Shown here: positions 53,286-63,143 of the stretch, in pieces
How the letters are laid out: each line of letters opens with the position of its first letter
How positions within the stretch are numbered: the stretch's first letter is position 1
DNA from: Cordylochernes scorpioides
Lineage: Eukaryota; Arthropoda; Arachnida; Pseudoscorpiones; Chernetidae
Length of the DNA stretch: 64,000 bases
Reading direction: 5' to 3'
Assembly: GCA_030710605.1 (NCBI GenBank)
Contig: CP092874.1
Coordinates: 40,496,164 to 40,560,163, forward strand
Program-made: the position numbers and the translations under genes
Notes under the pieces: model-generated
What the model saw: only the letters and a program-made list of their open reading frames with translations
What the model was told of the DNA's origin: nothing
The model's database searches: none

Positions 53286-53629
53286 AAATATCAAATAAGA
53301 TACATATTTCCAAAATCAATAGTTATAAACAATCAAATATATTACGAATATCTTTTGACGTTTTTAATTTTTGCATCTTCGGTTGGCCTTCTTTATAGCT
53401 CGCCTGTTTAATGGCTGAATAAAAGAAACGCATTGGCGAAAATGAGAGAGAAAGAGATATTAACGAAGTGCTTTTGACTCTTTGAGCCTCAGCTAATTGT
53501 TGAAAACGAGTGTTTTCATCGTCACTCAGAACATGTATGTAAAAGATATACCGAAAACAAACATTCTTAAATGATTTAAGTTAGTGTTAATTCGATACAT
53601 CTATCCCAGAAGAATCTGGGAGAACCTAC

Positions 53630-53800
53630 CGTGGACAAAGAGCCGCACCACCTTGCTAACGTCCTCTGGAAGGCCGTTTGCAGCTCGGCATAGGTACCGC
53701 CCGGCATCTTCCAGCGTGGCCTCGAGTAAAGACAGGGTGCCGTTGGTGTAGACTCTTCGTCGGTAAGTGGACGTCACTTCTTGATACTCCGACTGGTTTC
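53630..53800 (-). CDS. Dscam-like gene, second half of Ig8
   Basis: 171 nt, acceptor CTAATGTCCAG, donor CACG|GTAGGT, phase 1 to 1. It reads GNQSEYQEVTSTYRRRVYTN and then GTLSLLEATLEDAGRYLCRA, ending KVVRLFVHG. The E-Y-Q-E/K and N-G-T-L-x-L motifs and D-A-G-R-Y-x-C match Dscam Ig8. N-x-S and N-G-T are potential glycosylation sites. An alternative acceptor seven bases inside would break the frame. Confidence 0.92.
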
Positions 53801-54060
53801 CTGGACATTAGGGGAGATCTTGGTGACATTTCTACATCTAGGTCCATCCTAGGTATTGCAGATAGCCTGTCAAACCTAACGACAGCCTAAATTTGGACTA
53901 TTATACATATCTATTATTTTGGTTGATCATAAACACCATTTCCCAGAATGTCATTCCAATCTCATATTGACAAAGATGCACAATTTGATAAAAAAAAAGA
54001 AAAACATGACCGGGAATACAATCAATTAAAAAATATTTGAATTAGTATTTTTACACATCA

Positions 54061-54367
54061 GGGGGTCGGTGGAAGGCTGGTTAAACCGTTTGGTTTTCGA
54101 CCACTACGACCCGGGTTCGATTCCCGCATTGGACACTTTTTTCAGATTTAAAAAAAATGCTCCAATGGCTCCCGATTCTTGCAAAAGTCCAACCCCACCA
54201 GCGAGTGCAAGTAACCAAACGGGGCTCTGGCACATTTGTAAGTGCAAAGTCGAACTGCTTTTCACATGTGTAGACATGTGGTGCGCTTACAGTAAAAGCA
54301 GTCGCTAACTACCCACCATGATTATCATGGCCTGTACCACGTGTACTAGGGATAATTAAAAAAAAAC
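54061..54367 (+). repeat. tRNA-derived SINE, complete
   Basis: About 305 bp. tRNA-like head (GGGGTCGGTGGAAGGCTGG, with B box CGGGTTCGATTCCCGC at about 54113), unrelated body, and A-rich tail after CTAGGGATAATT. Partial copies at 14138-14285, 30955-31015 and 46860-47075 define the family. Its movement would need LINE proteins. Confidence 0.88.
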
Positions 54368-54481
54368 ACATATTGTTACTTAATGTGTCTCAAATGTGAC
54401 TAGAATTATTTCCGATTAAGTTTCATATGCTAGAATTGAAGCTATGAAGTTTCTATCTAATCGAAAATTCTAATAATTGAG

Positions 54482-54655
54482 GAAACACGGATCAGGAAGA
54501 AGAGCTTCTTTATATAAGAGGACGATCGTACAAGCTTTCGTGGAAGACGTCCTTCTACGGGTATAGATGGGGGTACCGTAGAAGGGCGTCTTGACCCGAA
54601 AACTTGTACAATCATCCTCTTATATAAAGAAGCTCTTCTTCCTGATCCGTGTTTC
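54482..54655. repeat. foldback element with about 80-bp arms
   Basis: GAAACACGGATCAGGAAGAA and TCTTTATATAAGAGGACGAT in the left arm mirror the right arm up to GATCCGTGTTTC at 54655. The loop is 15 bp (about 54561-54575). Inner GAAGACGTCCTTCTACGG resembles Penelope-type termini. Confidence 0.9.
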
Positions 54656-56568
54656 TTCTTCTATATCGGAAAGGGAGATCATTGTTGTCTTAATCATTAT
54701 ATTTATTCAAAACGAGAAAGCTTTAGAAGAATCTTCTTATCCTCCATCAATGATGAAAGTTACCAAACGACGTTTCAATCGATATCCTGCTATTGATGTT
54801 GTTAAAGGAAATACTTCAAAAATCCCATCTTTTTTATTCCGAAAAAAAGAATTACACAAATATAGATGTAATTTGAACAAAATTTCATTTTATATCTTAC
54901 CATGCTTAAGGAGATTTTCCGGAAAGCTCTTTGTTTTCGTCATGAATGAATAAAATAATTGAATATAAAAAATAGAGAGAGAAGAGAGAGAAAATTTGTC
55001 TTTAATTTTATTAAATAAGACACGAATATATGTTTCTCCATTTCTATCATACTATATGATCGGAAAAGGGAAATCTAGGTCTTAAATGCGATTAGGTCTT
55101 GAATATGGGATGCCTTAAATCGATAATTAACTATATTTCTTCTTCTTCTTTTTTTTTTTGACAGAGAATGTTAATATTGAATATTTTAAAAATATGTTGA
55201 GCATAATTAGTAATTGAACCTACTTATGTAACTAGGGATTGCATATATACAATAAAAAAATATATGCTGTATTTTCCAGTATTACTCATATACATTAACA
55301 TATAAAAAAGTGAGATAAAATTTTGTCACAGTGTAGTAAGATGACGCGGATTTATTTAATTAAGATAAACATTTTTTTAAATTTATAAATAAAGATTAAA
55401 AAATATCTTTCACAAAAATAATAATCAACAAGGTACATGAAATATTAGTGGAGCCAATTTAATTCACGGGCAGATAAATTTCTTTATTCATTGATTATTT
55501 AGTATTTGATTATTTATTCGCTGACAATATTATTAAATTCTAAACAAATAAGGAAAAGCTCTTTTCAACAAGTTTCCGTTTATTACAAGGGAACATTGTA
55601 CACAGTGGTCATTACTGTAGGACCAACAGAATACTGCCGACACGCTCCGTAGACAAGTCCATCAGTTCCAGCCCATGGACCTGCCCATATGTTACAGCTG
55701 CAATTTAACTAATGGCTTTCGTAATTGCTGACCTGGTATTATCTTGGCTCGGCCTTCGGTACCTAGCTACTGGTATTGAGTGCCATGATGGAGGTCTGGT
55801 ACTATCTTTGTTTGGCTTTCAATATTCGGTAGTGGGGAAACATGATATTATATTTTTTTCGGCCATCACTTACATTCATTGAAGATGGTAAAGCCCTTTA
55901 GTATCTTTGGTCTTCATTCCCACTCCCTGGGGATGATATAGCCTGGTATTATCTTTGCTCGGCCTTCACGACCTAGCTTGATAGTGTTTGGAATATCGAA
56001 GCTCATTTGTTTGATCTCTTAGATTTCCTATGTAAATATCAAAGAAGATAAAAGTAATAGAATCTAGTAGATTTGAATTTAATAAAGAAACAGATCGTTT
56101 AGGTGTCAGTTTATATCTTTTAAATTACATCAAGGGTTTTACGTTTATCTTGAATACGTTTGTTTGAATTAAGCACCAGAGTTATTTAGAGAACGTGGGG
56201 GGGGGGGGGGGGGGGGGGGTTAATCTCAATAAGTAAATCTCGAGCTGCTGGTAGTTCTTGCCTCTCCCAATCTCTCAATGTATAAATAAAATATCCATCA
56301 GCATGCTATTCTCTTTGTTCGGACTTTTTACAGGGGATGTTAGGATCTTCCGTGCCCTCAGTTCTTTGTAATGTTAGATCCTGATATTTGTGTGTGGTTT
56401 TCCGTACTTAAATACCGGTGTTAAATTCATGATGTTGATAATTTCCGAGAGGGTGCTATTTATAAAAATTTCATTTTTTGTACATTCTAATATTCAAAGT
56501 AAAGGCAATACCATCTTCCAAAGATCTCGTCGAAGTGAACCGAGAACAAGTTGACAACGAGTACTCAC
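54656..56568. other. AT-rich intron, little recognised
   Basis: Includes a repeated GGTATTATCTTGGCTCGGCCT (55737, 55940, variant 55800) at about 200-bp spacing, suggesting a degenerate tandem unit, and a 23-base G-run at 56197-56219. No gene recognised. Confidence 0.4.
56197..56219 (+). repeat. poly-G tract, 23 bases
   Basis: Uninterrupted G-run in otherwise AT-rich DNA. Could form a G-quadruplex. Length may be affected by sequencing. Confidence 0.9.
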
Positions 56569-56688
56569 CAAGGGAGCGTCTCCACTGGACCACAGGAGGG
56601 GGGAAGCCCTGAGCTGAGCAAGGTAGGACGGCTGACTCCCCTAGGACGACATGGGCGTCCTTGGGCTCCACGTCCCAGTGAGGTGGTA
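56569..56688 (-). CDS. Dscam-like gene, first half of Ig8
   Basis: 120 nt, acceptor CGTGTGACCCAG, donor CTTG|GTGAGT, phase 1 to 1. It reads VPPHWDVEPKDAHVVLGESA and then VLPCSAQGFPPPVVQWRRSL. VPP-x-W-x-x-E-P is the start of Dscam Ig8, followed by the first Ig cysteine, the G-x-P-x-P turn and the core Trp. Excellent splice sites and fit to the exon at 53630-53800. Confidence 0.93.
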
Positions 56689-56873
56689 CTGGGTCACACG
56701 GTATGTTGGTCAGCAGGTTGATTGAACGTCAGGTGGATTTAAGCAGGATTACTGTCAATAATAAATCTGTTTACGACAGTGTAGCATGCGTCAGTTGATA
56801 ATCAAAATTGAGAGGATCAAAATGCTTTTAGACCACATGCTCCAAGTATAATTAGATCATTTTAAAGTGCAAA

Positions 56874-57230
56874 ATGGATGAAATATTTCTAAAAACAAAT
56901 GAAACATTCCAAACCTTTTCCAGTTTGGAATTCCAACATTTTTCAGTTCAAATTTTTATAATACCCAGTTTACAACGAACCATGGAAATTTTAAGGGATT
57001 TTTATCAAAAATTGGAGCGGTTGAAGACACTTGCTGTCATTGTGGCAATGCATTCCAGGACTCGAGACACCTACTGCTGGAATGCCCATTCTTCCTTATC
57101 ACTAGACATCAGCCAGTAAATAATGTTGTAGATCTATATCAATTTGTAAATAGAAGAGAGAATTATCATAGATTTAACTATTTTTGTAAATATATTTATG
57201 ATTATCTTTCTAACCTGAAAGGTTCAGGAT
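56874..57230 (+). pseudogene. LINE pol C-terminal fragment, frameshifted
   Basis: An ATG-started frame gives 81 codons, but the adjacent frame reads DTCCHCGNAFQDSRHLLLEC from about 57030, again the CX2C...H..L..CP tail of LINE proteins, and continues to about 57230. A frameshift near 57025 separates the two parts. Not the same copy as 48932-49270; sequences differ. Confidence 0.65.
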
Positions 57231-57348
57231 CCTAATATATATTACTAACCGAATGACCCGGGCAACGCCCGGGTTTTACCCGATTAAATGCTTTTATTCA
57301 AATACTATTCGTTACAATTATAAATTGGCGCCGTTGATGTCATTCTTG

Positions 57349-57793
57349 TCTCTATATATATATATATAAGTCAATGTCTGTCTGTTTCGCGATAAACGCA
57401 AAAACTACTGAACCAATTGGTACCAAATTTTGCATGTCGCTTTTTATAAACCTGAGGAAAATTTTCGGGTACATTTTGATTAGTATTTTTGGCTATTTCT
57501 TTTTTTCATTTGAATAACTTTTTTTCACGCGGAGTAAATACGAGGTGAAGTAACAATATATGGCCATTTCAGATAAGCATCGATGGTTAAGTGGTAAAAT
57601 GCTCGCCTGCCACGCGGGCGGCCCGGGATCGATTCGAGGCCGATGCATTTTTTTTTTTTACAATTTTCAAAACTCATTTATATATTATACAAGAATGACA
57701 TCCACGGCGCCAATTTATAATTGTAATGAACAGTATTTGAATAAGAGCATTTAATCGGGTAAAACCCGGGCGTTGCCTGGGTCATTTGGCTAG
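57349..57793 (+). mobile_element. Helitron (inner), complete 445-bp copy
   Basis: 5' TCTCTATATATATATATATA at 57349, the interior with a degenerate tRNA-Gly (57577-57646), and 3' GGTAAAACCCGGGCGTTGCC followed by TCATTTGGCTAG at 57793. It is oppositely oriented to the outer copy. Confidence 0.9.
57577..57646 (+). tRNA. tRNA-Gly (GCC) pseudogene inside the inner Helitron
   Basis: Anticodon arm CGCCTGCCACGCGGGCG is intact, but position 7 is mutated, the D-loop has lost conserved bases and the T-stem is broken (CCGGGATCGATTCGAGG). Followed by a T-run. Confidence 0.75.
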
Positions 57794-57834
57794 TATAATA
57801 TATAAATGAGTTTTTAAAATTGTAAAAAAAAAAT

Positions 57835-57904
57835 GCATCGGCCGGGAATCGAACCCGGGCCGCCCGCGTGGCAGGCGAACATTCTACCACTGAACCACCG
57901 ATGG
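57835..57904 (-). tRNA. tRNA-Gly, anticodon GCC, near-intact
   Basis: Folds as a standard 70-nt tRNA: D-arm with A box TGGTTCAGTGG, anticodon stem-loop CGCCTGCCACGCGGGCG, T-arm CCGGGTTCGATTCCCGG with a perfect B box, and acceptor stem matching except a C at position 1 opposite C72 instead of G. A T-run right after the 3' end is a Pol III terminator. It sits inside a Helitron. It may be transcribed, but the mispaired first base would hinder processing or charging. Confidence 0.85.
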
Positions 57905-58005
57905 TTATGAGAAATGGCCATATTTAGGTATTTATTCCATTCAGAAAAGCAAACGGTGACAGAATTAAGAATTGTTTCTTGATTATGACGCTGATAACTG
58001 TATAT

Positions 58006-58495
58006 ATTATAATTGTTTCTATTTTTTTATTTTTATTACACTAGTACACACACTTTTTCCTTCTCATTTGAATTAAAAATTCCAAATTGTGGTTTCAAAC
58101 TGGACGATTCTGTAGTTGCTTCTCAGTAATCAGCCTCTCTAATTACATATTCATAATATTGTAATAGTAGTCACTTGAGATAGTGAGGATTATTATCTAT
58201 TCTCTGATAAGGATCTTCTATCTCCTGTATTCTCCTCTAAATCCTATGTCTGTTACATCAGATACCTTGTATAGTAGCATTTATTTAGGAAGTAGAATAC
58301 TGGAATATATACGTAATTCTAGACTATTTACATATTTTTATAACTCTCTGTCATATAACTTTGAGTTCTCTATATATTTTCCACCAGTCCTTCTTAGTAT
58401 TTCTGTCAGAGAATCTACAGGACATAGGACTGAAGGTCTTAACAAAGGTTTATTGATTGATCTCTGCACGAGATCTTCTGTAGTATTCTTCTCAC
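58006..58495. other. intron, nothing recognised
   Basis: AT-rich sequence upstream of the Ig7 donor, no structure assigned. Confidence 0.5.
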
Positions 58496-58765
58496 CGGTG
58501 ACCACCAGCTCCACGATCCGCGCCACCTCAGCGGCCAGGTTTGATGCTACACAAGTGTAGTTGCCCACGTGGCGGGGGGCCAGTCTGCGGAAGTCGGCCA
58601 CCGTGGCATCGTCCAGCTGCCGCAACCCCACACCCGGGGGCAGGCCGCGCCAGGCTGTCTTCACTGGGGGGTCCCCGCGGGTGGCAGCGCACACCAGCTT
58701 GGCCCGGGTACCTGCTGGGGCCACCAGTCTGGGAGGCAATAGCTGGGTGTCGATCTCAGGGGGCA
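58496..58765 (-). CDS. Dscam-like gene, Ig7 exon
   Basis: 270 nt, acceptor TTTATGGTGCAG, donor ACCG|GTGAGA, phase 1 to 1. One whole Ig domain: VPPEIDTQLLPPRLVAPAGT, first Cys in AKLVCAATRGDPPVKTAW with the core Trp, then LAPRHVGNYTCVASNLAAEV and VELVVTG. In insect Dscam1, Ig7 is the domain coded by one exon chosen from a large array (exon 9). Here it is also a single exon, but no second copy was found in either neighbouring intron, so it appears constant. NYT is a potential N-glycosylation site. Confidence 0.93.
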
Positions 58766-60000
58766 CTGCACCATAAAACCTTTTTATATTATCTCATTTC
58801 ACACACACACACACACAATCAAATAGATCGCTTGATTATATTCAAAGTCACAGGTTCTTAAAACAGCGGCATGTTTCTTCAGTCGATAAACTAGAGCCAG
58901 CAGCTTTCAAATTCTAAACATCTATTTATCATAGCCCTACGTGCGATAAAAAAACCTAATTGTTGTTGATCTCGAACCACTTTTATCTAAATTTGAGCAT
59001 GGAGAGATTAAGATTGAAACCTTTTAGAGCAGTTCCATATATGAGACTAAGCCTTAACTGTGAAAAAATCCACGAGACATAAATAATAGAAAACGACAGG
59101 AAAAAGATTACGTGCTACTTATCTATAAAGTGATACCATCAAGGATTTTCCCGATTTTTTAAAACCTTTTCCTTTCCAAAATGTTTCAGAGGTTCTTTAT
59201 TGAGGATTCGTGTTAAACGGGTTAAAGCTTTTATCAATATATTTAGACGCTCAGGTATGCATTTCCTACCATTTTCACGTCATCTATTGATTATCTACGT
59301 TGATTCTAGAAGCAGCATTAAATTCATAAATATTATTTTTTCGACAGACTTTTCACCGTACTAATATATGGAAATAAAGAATAAATGTTTGTGTGTTCGT
59401 TTGTTCCGCACACGTTTCCATAATATTAGACCTATCAGGATGAAATTATGATACGGCGTTGAAATATCGGTCTGGAAGGAGCTTTTTTTATCATTTCGAC
59501 CTCGAGATATGCAAATCGTCCAATACCAGGCTATCAGCATTTTCCGTGAACATGTCCACAATATATCTGGATGATTCTTTGCTACTATGAGAAGTACCTC
59601 GGGTCGAAGTAGCTGTACGAGCTTAACCTGCATGCTATTTTAAGTAACTGGATTACAGGCTAATTTGCATATTTCGGTTACTCCGCCGGCGTTCCGAAAT
59701 AATGTATAATCTCTTTGAAACCATAGAATGAATAAATATCGTTTGAAATTGGCCAACATATTGGGGAAATTGATCCCTCTTTCTAAATATAAATGTTTTG
59801 GTCTATTTTTAATTCACACCATAAAGAGCTTGTCTGTCTGGAGTTATTTGGGCGTCGTGATATGCAATTGAGCCCTATACAATCAATATTTGCATATTCT
59901 GTTTATCTGCATTTGTTTCGAAAATAATTTATTTTTTCGGAATATAAAACTTTGATGGATAGACACAGTCGTGCCCCTAAGGACAGTTGTGATACAGGTC
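58766..60000. other. intron, nothing recognised
   Basis: Has an AC microsatellite near 58802-58818 and otherwise AT-rich sequence without assigned structure. Confidence 0.5.
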
Positions 60001-61255
60001 AGCCCAGGAACGGGGCACGTCCACGGTGGTAGTTCAGCGCGTAAAAAGTTCGTCAGTAGGATGCGCCTGCAACCGTGTCGAGTCCAGTGCCCGGCGCGCG
60101 CTCTGGCTGGTAAGGCAGTTAATGGTGTCGCAGATCTACTTAGGACGATAGTCTCCGCTTCCTGCTTCGAATAATAGCTAGAGATGGAGTTTCTCTGCAG
60201 GAGAATCTGGCAGAAAGCTCCCAGGTGCTACGTGTCCAGGAGCGCGGCCCGCGTTGAGCGTGCTAGGGCAGGGGCGCCATTGGTGAAATCACCGACCGAA
60301 GCCCGCAAGTTTGGCGGCTTCAGGAGTCTATTGTCGCCTTAAAGACGCAAGGACCTCAGGCTGGCGGGACGCAGAACATGGTCGTCCAGCTCAAGAACGC
60401 TAGAGGTGGCCTTCCAAGGCTCAGCAGCCTCCTCCTCAGTAAGAGCCAGACATCAGGAGGCATCGGGTTAGCCACCCTCGGCTGAAAACCAGCCGTTGGC
60501 GGCGCCGCACAGTGGAAACTCGACCCCCTCGAAGCAGGCTAGCCAAAGCTGATCCGCGATGTCCAGCAGGCCGATGGCACTCTAAGGACTGGAAGCTCCA
60601 GGATATGCCCCCGGCAAACCACGAGACTCGGCTTGTTTCCCACACGAAGCGTGCCAGCAGCGCCGGCAGCCGGCCGATGGTGGTTTCAGGTGGAACGTAA
60701 CCGTGGAGGTGATGCAGGATGGATCCCAGTACCATGTAAATGGCCGCGCAGGCACAACTCGGCACGGTTCCGTGCAGAGATCGTGCAGCCTAGGACAGTC
60801 ACCGACTCGTACGACCTGGAGATTCCCAGAGGAGAATCCGTACGGTGCTTCCGGCGCTTTGTTGGACACTCGCGCAATGTTTCAAGTGATGATCGTTCCG
60901 GAACGGCGTTGGTCACGAGGTCTGGTAGATTACGGCGCAGACGGCCCAGAAGACGCTGCGGAGGAACCTGTAGTCGGTCGATGGGAGGCTAATTGGATGG
61001 AATTCATGTGTATCCGGAATCCCGTGCAATTTCGGAAGCAGGTCGAAGAACAGGTCTGAGTGTAACAGCTTGCCGATGCAGGGAAGTCTTGTAGGAGCTG
61101 GTTCTCCCACTTGGATCAGGACGGTACGGTGATCAGAGTACACGTAGTCGGTGGTTTGGTATTGGGTGACGAGGTCGCAGAAACCTGATGGAATTAGGAT
61201 TCTGTCCAGACAACGCGCGTCGTCCCGACTTCCGATGATGCAGATTAACACCTAC
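60001..61255 (-). pseudogene. LINE endonuclease region remnant
   Basis: GC-rich block. The minus-strand frame 60913-61251 reads CIIGSRDDARCLDRILIPSG and DYVYSDHRTVLIQVGE. S-R-x-D-R-x, then Y-S-D-H with the catalytic His, is the end of the apurinic-type endonuclease of LINEs. The following frames (60436-60916) shift and contain stops but look like the linker before RT. RT itself is absent. Clade unresolved. Confidence 0.65.
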
Positions 61256-61499
61256 AGAAGAAGGAATGTTCGAAACCCTGTGTTTATGAAACTCAACTGA
61301 AGTAACTTTTGTCTTATCAATTTATAAGTACCTCGGGTCCAACCATAGCTATTTACCACAAAGCCATATAACTGGACTGTTATTGTTTCTTGAAATAGTG
61401 AGTAATATTTTTCAATCCTGCCTGGATTGCTACAATGTTTCCTTCCTTTGTCTATTGGCGTCTCCAAAGCTGTCATATCTCTTGGTGATATACAATTCG

Positions 61500-61830
61500 C
61501 AGAACAAACTAGTGTTCACTACCACAGAGTTCACCACTTATGAGAGAACAAGGCCCTTCCAATAGTTTATCATGGCAGTAAGAGAGCAGTAGGTATTTTG
61601 GAAGTGAACCAAGGTTCAAGAGATTCCAGTGTAACAGAGAACATGGAAAATTAAAGCATTAAAGCCCGATTGTTTCTTTTACACACACACACACAAAAAA
61701 AAACTTCTACTGTCCTTACTGCGATGAAAAAAATTGGGAGAGCTCGGCTCATCAGTGGTAACCTTCCCACCTGTTTGCCCAATTTAATCTACCAGATCGC
61801 TTCTAAGAGCTCTAATACTGTATTGGACGA
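61500..61830. repeat. MITE copies
   Basis: CAAGGCCCTTCCAATAGTTT and GGCAGTAAGAGAGCAGTAG at 61550-61595, then ACTTCTACTGTCCTTACTGC, GCTCGGCTCATCAGTGG and TTTGCCCAATTTAATCTACC at 61705-61790: the family of 25.2 kb, two partial copies in opposite orientation. Confidence 0.7.
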
Positions 61831-61844
61831 TCCTGCTTATATAT

Positions 61845-62105
61845 GCTGCGCTGAAAGGTGGAATTTCAGAAATGGTATTCTAGAAAACTATGTACATAAG
61901 CTTTTATATGCTACACTTTTAAGGGTGGAATCTCTGAAATGGTATTCAAGCAAACTATGGACATAAGATTTTATATGCTACACTTAAGGGTGAAATCTCA
62001 GAAATGGTATTCAATAAAAATATGGACATAAGAATTTATATGCTACACTGAAGGATATATTCTTAGAAATGGTATTCAAGCAAACTATGAACATAAGCTT
62101 TTAGG
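61845..62105 (+). repeat. 65-67-bp tandem repeat, four copies
   Basis: GAAATGGTATTC recurs at 61869, 61936, 62001 and 62066 (spacings 67, 65, 65). Each unit also has TATATGCTACACT and ACTATGNACATAAG. A related single unit, inverted, lies at 21530-21605. It appears attached to one end of the MITE family. Confidence 0.88.
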
Positions 62106-62176
62106 GCAGTACAATTACATAGAATAGAGTTTAACGGCTAAATATTCCAGAGGATTCTATGTGGAGGAAGACGTAC

Positions 62177-62341
62177 CTAGCACCAGGACGACTCTCTCCC
62201 CGCTGGCCGTCTGTCCGGAGTCCTCTGCCGTCACTTCACAGCGGTAGAGTCCCTGGTCCCTGCTGGGCTGGACTCCCCGGACTGTTAGCTCGCCGTCTGT
62301 AGACACGGACTGCCGGTGGTCGGAGGGCAGGGCCACGTCAT
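62177..62341 (-). CDS. Dscam-like gene, second half of Ig6
   Basis: 165 nt, acceptor GTGTTCCCAG, donor CTAG|GTACGT, phase 1 to 1. It reads DDVALPSDHRQSVSTDGELT and then VRGVQPSRDQGLYRCEVTAE, ending RVVLVLG. Joined to the previous exon it gives RWVKDDVALP, equivalent to the core-Trp segment of Dscam Ig6. The F-strand cysteine (GLYRC) completes the disulfide begun in 63144-63515. Confidence 0.92.
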
Positions 62342-62716
62342 CTGGGAACACACACGGCTTCTTCACATCTTCCTTTGTCGCTACTTTGTTATCAATTTGC
62401 GTCAGGCTATTGATCTGATTAGAAAATATTTGATGAAATATCAAATGAGGATTATTTTATTATGTTACAGACAAATCTCTTATTAAATAAAGCGTATTAT
62501 TTAGTTTTAAATGTGTATTTAAAAAATTATATATATATATTTGATTCTCTCTCTCTCGGTATTTATATATATTGTCACGTTTGTGACTTTTGTAATTGAT
62601 GATTCCTTTTTTTTGTTTTTAAATAGAAAATTGAAAGGTTAAATTTTCAATCATCATTAAAAACAATAATAATAAACAATAGCAACAATTAAATTTGTAT
62701 CTTATTTATTATAAAA

Positions 62717-62996
62717 TACACCCATACCTCGCTTTGCGTCGGGGTTACGTCCAAAAAAAAACACGATGCAAATTGAAACGACGCAAAGTGAAAATATCTG
62801 AAGGCGCAATCAAAAACAAAGATGTTGCCATATTTTAGGAAAAAAATTCAAAAAATAAAAAAATTAGAGACTCGATTCCAAAACAACGCAACTTCGAAAA
62901 TCTAACGACGCACAGTGAAAATCAGTAAAAATTAAGCAGCGACGCAACTTCGAAAAAAACGGAAAACGAAACGACGCAAAGCGAGGTATTGGTGTA
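62717..62996. repeat. pogo-like MITE
   Basis: TA, CACCCATACCTCGCTTTGCG at 62719, mirrored by CGCAAAGCGAGGTATTGGTG to 62994, TA. Inner ACGACGCAAAGTG / CACTGTGCGTCG repeats. Same layout as 42931-43213. Confidence 0.9.
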
Positions 62997-63143
62997 ACAA
63001 CAAACTTAAATTAAAATTGTGTTGTGTGTGTAAAAACATATTTTTAAATTTTAAAATGAAAAGGCACATTAAATATCGTATATCAACACCATAAATTTGG
63101 TTGAGGTTGTACCTTCAACCCAGTAATGAGAGGTAAAACTGAC

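Larger units (their letters stand above)
57245..58005 (-). mobile_element. Helitron (outer), split by a second Helitron of the same family
   Basis: Minus-strand 3' end at 57245: ACCCGGGCGTTGCCCGGGT hairpin then TCATTCGGTTAG. The body runs to 57348, is interrupted by 57349-57793, and resumes at 57794 with a tRNA-Gly-like gene. Joining the two outer parts restores the order seen in the inner copy. Right end approximate. Confidence 0.8.

Noticed and set aside
54591-54953. 120-codon plus-strand frame beside the foldback element
   Set aside because: Begins within the palindrome, and is Lys/Ile/Phe-rich as expected from AT-rich DNA; no domain.
57577-57646. Functional tRNA-Gly on the plus strand
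   Set aside because: Broken T-stem and D-loop; listed as a pseudogene.
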